From assembly GCF_001667075.1 (NCBI RefSeq), contig NZ_LZIL01000003.1:107731-171730 (forward strand): a DNA stretch of 64,000 nucleotides. The letters run 5' to 3'. Source of the stretch: Mycobacterium sp. 852014-52450_SCH5900713 (lineage in GTDB: Bacteria > Actinomycetota > Actinomycetes > Mycobacteriales > Mycobacteriaceae). Position 1 is the stretch's first letter; each line of letters opens with the position of its first letter. Positions 60,101 through 64,000 of the stretch are shown here, one piece after another. The notes beneath the pieces are model-generated. The model had not been told where the DNA came from. It did not search any database and saw only the letters and a program-made list of their open reading frames with translations. The position numbers were made by a program, and so were the translations under genes.

Positions 60101-63100
60101 GCTGCGTTACCTCAACGCCGACGTCGACATGCCCGGTTCAGATCCGGCGATCGGGTTCAACTATTTGGGCCGGATGGGCGCGGGCGCCGCCGACCTCCCC
60201 CCCGACGAGCTGTGGCGCGTCAGCCAGGACGGCCTGTCGGTCGCCGCCGCGACCACCGTGCCGATGCCCTTGGGACACACCGTGGAAGTCAACGCCGTCG
60301 CGTTGGAAAACGATGACGCCGGCGCCGGCCCACACCTGCACGCGACCTGGACGTGGGCCCCTTCTGCACTGGACCACGGCCAGGTCAGCAGGCTCAGCCG
60401 GCTGTGGTTCGACGCCCTGGCCGGCATCTGCGCGCACGTCCTACGCGGCGGCGGGGGACTCACGCCCTCCGATATCGTCCCCGCCCGGCTCAGCCAGCCC
60501 CAGATCGACGAGCTGCAGCAGCGGTACCGGATCGCCGATATCTTGCCGTTGACTCCCCTGCAGCAGGGACTGCACTTTCACGCCGGCGCCGCCGGCGGCA
60601 ATGACGACCTGTACGCGATGCAGCTGGACATCACCGTCACCGGCCCGCTCGACCCGCATCGCCTGCACGACGCCGTACACGCGGTGATCACCCGCCATCC
60701 CAACCTGGCCGCCCGGTTCTGCGAAGAATTCGACGCGCCGGTCCAAATCATTCCGGCCGACCCGACGCCTGCGTTTCAGTACTTCGAACTGGGCTCAGAG
60801 GAACAGGTCCAGCAGGTGTGCGCCGCCGAACGCTCCGCGGTCTGCGACCTCGCCCAGCCACCGGCTTTTCGGGTGGCTTTGATCCGCACCGCCGAAGGCC
60901 GGCACCGGGTCGTTTTGACCAATCACCACATCGTGCTCGACGGCTGGTCCCTGCCGATCCTGTTGGGGGACATCTTCGCCGGCTATTACGGACAGCGACT
61001 CCCCGCGGCCACGCCGTATCGCCGGTTCGTCGACTGGCTAGCCGATCGGGACCTGGAGGCCGCCCGCGCGGCCTGGCGCGATGTGCTGGCCGGCTTCGAT
61101 ACCCCCACTCTGGTGGCCCCACCTCGCCGATCGGGGCTCGGGCGGCGCGGCGTGACCGCGTCGCGGTTGCCCGAGGAGACCACCCGGGCACTGACCGACC
61201 TGGCGCGCTCGTGTCACACCACCGTCAACACCGTGCTCCAGGCGGCGTGGGCGCAGCTGCTGATGGGGCTGACCGGCCACCATGACGTCACCTTCGGCAC
61301 CGCGGTATCCGGCCGGCCGACCGATGTGCCCGGCGCGGAAACGATGGTCGGCCTGTTGATCAACACGGTGCCGGTCCGCGCGACCATCACCCCGGCCACC
61401 AGCACCGTCGACCTGCTCGACCAACTGCGGAACCACCACAACCACACGCTGGAACACCAACACCTGGCGCTCACCGAGATTCACCGCGCCACCGGCCACG
61501 ACCAACTCTTCGACACCCTGTTCGTCTACGAGAACTACCCGATCGACACCGCCGCATCGTTGGATGTCCGCGAGCTGGCCATCACCGACGTCGCCACCCG
61601 CGAATCCACCCACTATCCGCTCACACTGCAGGCCATGCCGGGCGACCAATTGGGCCTGCGCGTCGAATTCGACAGCGATGTCTTCGACGCGGCCGACGTC
61701 GAAGCGCTGACCGCGCGGTTGCGGCGGGTGCTGGTGGCTATGACCGCCGATCCGACGGCTCGGTTGTCGTCGACGGATGTGCTCGATGCCGACGAACACG
61801 CCCTCCTCGATGAGATCGGCAACCGCGCGGTATTGGCCCGGCCCGCGACGCCGGTGTCGATTCCGGGCCTGTTCGCCGCGCAGGCGGCGCGCACACCCGA
61901 GGCGGTGGCGGTCACGTTCGACGGCCGTTCGATGACGTACCGCGATCTTGACCTGGCATCAAACCGCTTGGCGCACTTGCTGATCGAACACGGTGTGGGA
62001 CCCGGCCAGTGTGTGGCGCTGCTGTTCAATCGGTGCGCCGACGCGATCATCGCGATCCTGGCAACGCTGAAGGCGGGCGGGGCCTATTTGCCGATCGACC
62101 CGGCGCACCCGCCGGCCCGGATCCAGTTCACGATGGCGGACGCCGCGCCGATCGCCGCGGTCACCACCATCGGGCTGGCCGACCGGCTGCGCGGGTACGA
62201 CGTGCCGGCCATCGCCACCGACGACCCCGCCCTTGATGCCTACCCAGAGACGGGGGTCCCGCCGCCGGGCCCCGACGACGTCGCCCACATCATCTACACC
62301 TCGGGCACCACAGGTGTCCCCAAGGGCGTCGCCGTCACCCACCACAACGTCACCCGGCTGTTCGACTCACTCGATGTCGGCGTGCAGCCCGGGCCGGAAC
62401 AAGTGTGGACGCAGTGCCACTCCTATGCCTTCGACTACTCGGTCTGGGAGATCTGGGGCGCCTTGCTGCACGGCGGCCGCCTGGTCGTGGTGCCCGAGGC
62501 GGTGGCGGCCGCACCGGAGGCCTTCCACGCCTTGCTCGTGGCTGAAAGGGTCAGCGTCTTGAGCCAGACCCCGTCGGCCGTGGCGGCGCTCTCACCCGAG
62601 GGTCTCGGACCGGCGGCGTTGATGGTCGCCGCCGAGGCCTGCCCGGGCGACGTGGTGGACCGTTGGGCGCCCGGGCGGGTGATGATCAACGGCTACGGCC
62701 CGACCGAGACCACGGTTTACGCCGCGATCAGCGCCCCGCTGGCGGCGGGGTCGGCGGTGGTGCCCATCGGTGCACCGGTGCCAGGGGCGGCCCTGTTCGT
62801 GCTGGACGGCTGGCTGCGGGCGGTGCCGGTCGGCATGGTCGGGGAGTTGTACGTGGCCGGCCGCGGCGTCGGGTGCGGCTATCTGCGCCGGGCCGGGCTG
62901 ACCGCATCGCGGTTTGTGGCCTGTCCGTTCGGGGAGCCCGGAACACGCATGTACCGCACCGGGGATCTGGTGCGGTGGGGCGCCGACGGGCAGCTGCAGT
63001 ATCTCGGGCGCGCCGATGAGCAGGTCAAGATCCGCGGATACCGCATCGAACTCGGTGAGATTCAGGCGCCACTGGCCGCGCTGGACGGGGTGGAGCAGGC

Positions 63101-63965
63101 GGTGGTGATCGCCCGCGAGGACCGCCCGGGCGACAAACGATTGGTCGGCTACCTCACCGAGTCCGTCCCCGGAGCGGTGGACCCAGCCACGATCCGCGCG
63201 CGGCTCGCCGACCGGCTACCGGCCTACATGGTCCCCGCCGCGGTGATGGTCGTTCAGACACTGCCCCGCACCGTCAACGGCAAGCTCGACAGACGCGCCC
63301 TGCCGGCACCCGAATACCGGGCCGGTCCCTACCGGGCCCCCGCCGACGTGGTCGAAGAGGTCCTGGCCGGCGTGTACGCCCAGACCCTGGGCCTCGAGCG
63401 GGTCGGGGTCGACGAGTCGTTCTTCGACCTGGGCGGCGATTCGCTGTCGGCGATGCGCCTGGTCACCGCGATCAACAAAACCCTGGATACCAACCTGGCG
63501 GTGCGCACGATCTTCGACGCGCCGTCGGTCAGAAGCCTGAGCCAGCTGTTGGGTAGGGACGGCAGGCTGCTCGAAGCAGCCCCGGCCGTGAGCCCGGCCA
63601 GCGATCGGTGCTTCGCCTCCGTGCACGGAAGTGACAGCACCGATGGTGCGCGCCGGCGATCTGAGGCTGGACAAGTTCATCGACGCCCCGACACTGTCGG
63701 CGGCGCCGAGCCTGCCTCGGGCCGGTACCGAGGCGCGGACCGTCCTGCTCACCGGGGCCACCGGTTTCCTCGGCCGCTACCTGGCTCTGCAATGGCTCGA
63801 GCGAATGAAGCTGGTCGACGGCACCCTGATCTGCCTGGTGCGCGCCAAATCTGCCGACGATGCGCGACGCCGGCTGGACAAGACCTTCGACAGCGGCGAC
63901 CCGGAGCTGTTGCACCACTACCAGGAACTGGCCGCCGATCATCTCCAGGTCGTCGCCGGCGATAA
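54102..63965 (+). CDS. Non-ribosomal peptide synthetase, A-T of module 5 and modules 6-7; frame lost before the reductase
   Basis: GTG 54102 overlaps the previous stop (GTGA). Domains by base: A5 54180-55660, T5 55700-55900 (GGNS variant); C6 55950-57310, A6 57340-58820, T6 58850-59060, E6 59110-60490; C7 60530-61790, A7 61800-63310, T7 63340-63550. C6 has HHIAADG, C7 HHIVLDG, E6 [11 protein letters not shown] codes: A5 DFWSMAGVYK (same as A2), A6 DFWTLGAVYK (same as A3), A7 DYWSMAGVYK (one change from A5). After [11 protein letters not shown] at about 63644 the frame turns into Arg/Pro-rich nonsense to a TAA at 63963-63965. The neighbouring frame continues as a thioester reductase. The protein as read is 3287 aa; without the one-base change it would run beyond the window with a terminal R domain. 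Confidence 0.9.
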   Translation: MTTNPTRRLLSIDLLNESEHAHLDEWSNRAILAKASAPVSIPTLFSTQVERAPEAVAVTFEGRSMTYGELDQVSNRLAHLLVGSGAGPGACVAVLLSRSAEAIVAILAVLKTGAAYLPIDPAVPASRIEFMIADAAPMAAVTTAAQAGRLHGCGLAVVEVDDPCIDTQPDTPLPGPAPDDIAHIIYTSGTTGVPKGVAVTHHNVTRLFDSLDVGLELTPAQVWSQCHSYAFDFSVWEIWGALLFGGRLVVVPEAVAGAPSDLHALLVTEHVTVLSQTPSAAAALSTEELESVALMAAGEACPADLVDRWAPGRVMINGYGPTETTVYATISAPLSPDSTVVPIGTPVPGAALFVLDELLHPVPPGSVGELYVAGQGVGVGYVRRPGLTASRFVSCPFGGAGTRMYRTGDLVRWGPDGQLQYLGRADQQVKIRGYRIELGEIQAALTALDGVDQAAAIAREDRPGDKRLVGYITGTADPATARAALAERLPSYMVPAAIVMLPALPLTVNGKLDTRALPVPEYQAAEHYRAPTNAAEEILAGIYAQVLGLDRVGIDDSFFDLGGNSVSAMRLVAAISTALDTDLDVHTLFDFPTIAQLAPRIGDEAGRRKPLVAVERPAVVPLSFAQNRLWFLDQLLGPSAVYNMAVALRLCGRLDVHALGAALVDVIARHESLRTVIAAPDGIPQQRVVSVERTDLRWEIVDAAAWSPSRLSEAVEQAAAHKFDLATEIPLRARLFRVADDEHVLVGVVHHIAADGWSITPLLRDLGKAYASRSAGRTPGWADLPVQYVDYTLWQRERFGDLDDGNSPIAGQLAYWRDALAGMPEFLQLPTDRPYPPVADLHGSKADVDWPAELQQRVRQLAGEHNATSFMVVQTALAVLLSALSASSDVAVGFPIAGRGDPALDELVGFFVNTLVLRVDLAGDPSFGDLLGQVRRRSLAAYDHQDVPFEVLVERLNPTRSLAHHPLVQVMLSWQNLSGHENHDPAAGLALGDVRATQVPVNTHTARMDLSFSLAERFTEAGEPAGIGGAVEFRSDLFDTATVAALIERFERVLDAMTAYPDQRLSSLDVLDAAEHARLDELGNRAVLTEPTPAPVSVPELFGGHVAGSPQAVAIRSGGRSLTYRELDEAANRLAHRLSADGVGPGSCVALLLERSAQAVATMLAVLKSGATYLAIDPALPDARIEFMIADAAPVAALTTARLRSRLNGYSMSVIDVDDPAVDRQPGTALPAPDPDDIAYLIYTSGTTGVPKGVAISHRNLTHLAQSAPPGLPGAQVWTQCHSYAFDFSVWEIWAALLGGGRLVVVPDELAASPEDFHALLVDEGVNVLTQTPSAAAALAPQGLDSVALLLGGEAVPAEVVDRWAPGRVVVNAYGPTEATVYASMSRPLAAGCGAAPIGGPVATAALFVLDEWLRPAPPGVVGELYVAGRGVGVGYVRRAGLTASRFVPCPFGEPGTRMYRTGDLVRWGPDGQLRYLGRADDQVKIRGYRIELGEIQTALAGLDGVEQAVVIAREDRPGDKRLVGYITGTAGPAEARAQLSERLPAYMVPAAVVGIDALPLTVNNKLDTRALPAPEYGDVDHYRAPTNAVEEVLAGIYAQVLGLQRVGVDESFFDLGGDSILSMQVVAQARAAGLTCRPRDIFVEQTVARLARVAAVAGVETVPVDEGVGPLPATPIMRWLYTVAGPIDQFNQTMVVQAPAGVTEADVVIVLQALLDRHAMLRLRAGTDDAGDLSLHVPEPGSVDSDACLRIVDALSGEALSDARSRLNPADGAMVRALWATATGQLALVIHHLAIDAVSWRILLEDLNIAWGQHRGGQPIALPAAGTSFARWAALLDEHAHAPAVANQADRWRKVLALPAALPPVQPEVDTYAGAGHLTATLDAETTRLLLGEVPAAFHTGITDILLIAFGMAWAEYFGADGGAPIGIDVEGHGRHDDLFGGVDLSRTVGWFTTKYPASLAVGGLRWAQVVGGDAALGAVIKDAKEQLRALPDGLTFGLLRYLNADVDMPGSDPAIGFNYLGRMGAGAADLPPDELWRVSQDGLSVAAATTVPMPLGHTVEVNAVALENDDAGAGPHLHATWTWAPSALDHGQVSRLSRLWFDALAGICAHVLRGGGGLTPSDIVPARLSQPQIDELQQRYRIADILPLTPLQQGLHFHAGAAGGNDDLYAMQLDITVTGPLDPHRLHDAVHAVITRHPNLAARFCEEFDAPVQIIPADPTPAFQYFELGSEEQVQQVCAAERSAVCDLAQPPAFRVALIRTAEGRHRVVLTNHHIVLDGWSLPILLGDIFAGYYGQRLPAATPYRRFVDWLADRDLEAARAAWRDVLAGFDTPTLVAPPRRSGLGRRGVTASRLPEETTRALTDLARSCHTTVNTVLQAAWAQLLMGLTGHHDVTFGTAVSGRPTDVPGAETMVGLLINTVPVRATITPATSTVDLLDQLRNHHNHTLEHQHLALTEIHRATGHDQLFDTLFVYENYPIDTAASLDVRELAITDVATRESTHYPLTLQAMPGDQLGLRVEFDSDVFDAADVEALTARLRRVLVAMTADPTARLSSTDVLDADEHALLDEIGNRAVLARPATPVSIPGLFAAQAARTPEAVAVTFDGRSMTYRDLDLASNRLAHLLIEHGVGPGQCVALLFNRCADAIIAILATLKAGGAYLPIDPAHPPARIQFTMADAAPIAAVTTIGLADRLRGYDVPAIATDDPALDAYPETGVPPPGPDDVAHIIYTSGTTGVPKGVAVTHHNVTRLFDSLDVGVQPGPEQVWTQCHSYAFDYSVWEIWGALLHGGRLVVVPEAVAAAPEAFHALLVAERVSVLSQTPSAVAALSPEGLGPAALMVAAEACPGDVVDRWAPGRVMINGYGPTETTVYAAISAPLAAGSAVVPIGAPVPGAALFVLDGWLRAVPVGMVGELYVAGRGVGCGYLRRAGLTASRFVACPFGEPGTRMYRTGDLVRWGADGQLQYLGRADEQVKIRGYRIELGEIQAPLAALDGVEQAVVIAREDRPGDKRLVGYLTESVPGAVDPATIRARLADRLPAYMVPAAVMVVQTLPRTVNGKLDRRALPAPEYRAGPYRAPADVVEEVLAGVYAQTLGLERVGVDESFFDLGGDSLSAMRLVTAINKTLDTNLAVRTIFDAPSVRSLSQLLGRDGRLLEAAPAVSPASDRCFASVHGSDSTDGARRRSEAGQVHRRPDTVGGAEPASGRYRGADRPAHRGHRFPRPLPGSAMARANEAGRRHPDLPGARQICRRCATPAGQDLRQRRPGAVAPLPGTGRRSSPGRRRR
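63642..63648 (+). other. Apparent +1 frameshift (one extra G)
   Basis: The bases GATGGTG would encode D-V in the family pattern (FASVHG..T-E/D-V-R-A) if one G were absent. With it the reading frame leaves the reductase. Upstream [11 protein letters not shown] and downstream [14 protein letters not shown] join perfectly across a one-base deletion. Either a sequencing/assembly error at a GG pair or a true mutation. Confidence 0.8.
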
Positions 63966-64000
63966 GGGTGAAGCCAACCTCGGCCTGGACCGGCAGACCT
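63646..64000 (+). CDS. Thioester reductase (R) domain, out of frame with NRPS, partial at right edge
   Basis: From GTG 63646 the frame reads [17 protein letters not shown], then [20 protein letters not shown] (NADPH motif GATGFLG at 63754-63774), [17 protein letters not shown], and [16 protein letters not shown]. These are hallmarks of the thioester-reductase domains that end mycobacterial carboxylic acid reductases and some NRPSs. Such domains release the chain as an aldehyde, or an alcohol after a second reduction. It should be the C-terminal part of the preceding NRPS. An ATG at 63643 could start a separate protein, but no ribosome site precedes it. The catalytic Tyr-Lys lies outside the window. 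Confidence 0.8.
   Translation, partial: MRAGDLRLDKFIDAPTLSAAPSLPRAGTEARTVLLTGATGFLGRYLALQWLERMKLVDGTLICLVRAKSADDARRRLDKTFDSGDPELLHHYQELAADHLQVVAGDKGEANLGLDRQT

Noticed and set aside
63542..63640. Thioesterase domain at the end of the second NRPS
   Set aside because: No GxSxG or alpha/beta-hydrolase sequence is present after T7; the following sequence is a reductase in another frame.

Overview
The window comes from a high-GC, slow-growing Mycobacterium, most likely the M. avium complex or a near relative. The gene order matches the M. tuberculosis Rv3695-Rv3717 interval: RDD protein, glpK, a GCS2-type ligase, a methyltransferase, egtE-A, Rv3705c to Rv3707c-like genes, asd, ask, leuA, dnaQ-like, murT, gatD, recR, ybaB and the Rv3717 amidase. 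I assign no species from sequence alone.

Layout. 1-3561: membrane proteins, a PadR regulator with a candidate operator, and glycerol kinase. 3646-5819: a GCS2-family ligase and a methyltransferase. 5816-11280: the overlapping ergothioneine operon egtABCDE on the minus strand. 11447-14699: a secreted sensor-domain protein, a heme catalase and two tandem His-rich membrane proteins. 14955-18211: an accessory pair, convergent and only 14 bp apart, consisting of a membrane-anchored TIR protein with an outside sensor domain and a 2TM-RCK-RyR protein. 18278-23800: DUF4185 protein, asd and ask on the minus strand, then leuA behind a leucine attenuator on the plus strand. 23801-30425: a 56-bp tandem repeat, a DUF6131 mini-protein, a LuxR regulator, a DEDDh exonuclease, murT-gatD, recR-ybaB and a peptidoglycan amidase.

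30426-64000 departs from the M. tuberculosis order. After a gene-poor, lower-GC stretch comes a co-directional lipopeptide assembly line: a MAS-type polyketide synthase (2081 aa), a 5518-aa NRPS and a second NRPS of 3287 aa as read. Together the NRPSs carry seven modules, with epimerases in modules 2, 4 and 6. They predict an acylated heptapeptide of strictly alternating L and D residues. A thioester-reductase domain follows the last carrier domain but lies in another frame: one extra base near 63645 separates it from the NRPS. The window ends inside it.

The two strongest leads are the alternating L/D lipoheptapeptide line and the TIR / RCK-RyR pair, which could form an NAD-nucleotide-to-ion-flux signalling or defence module. 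Both are inferences from domain content and need experiment.
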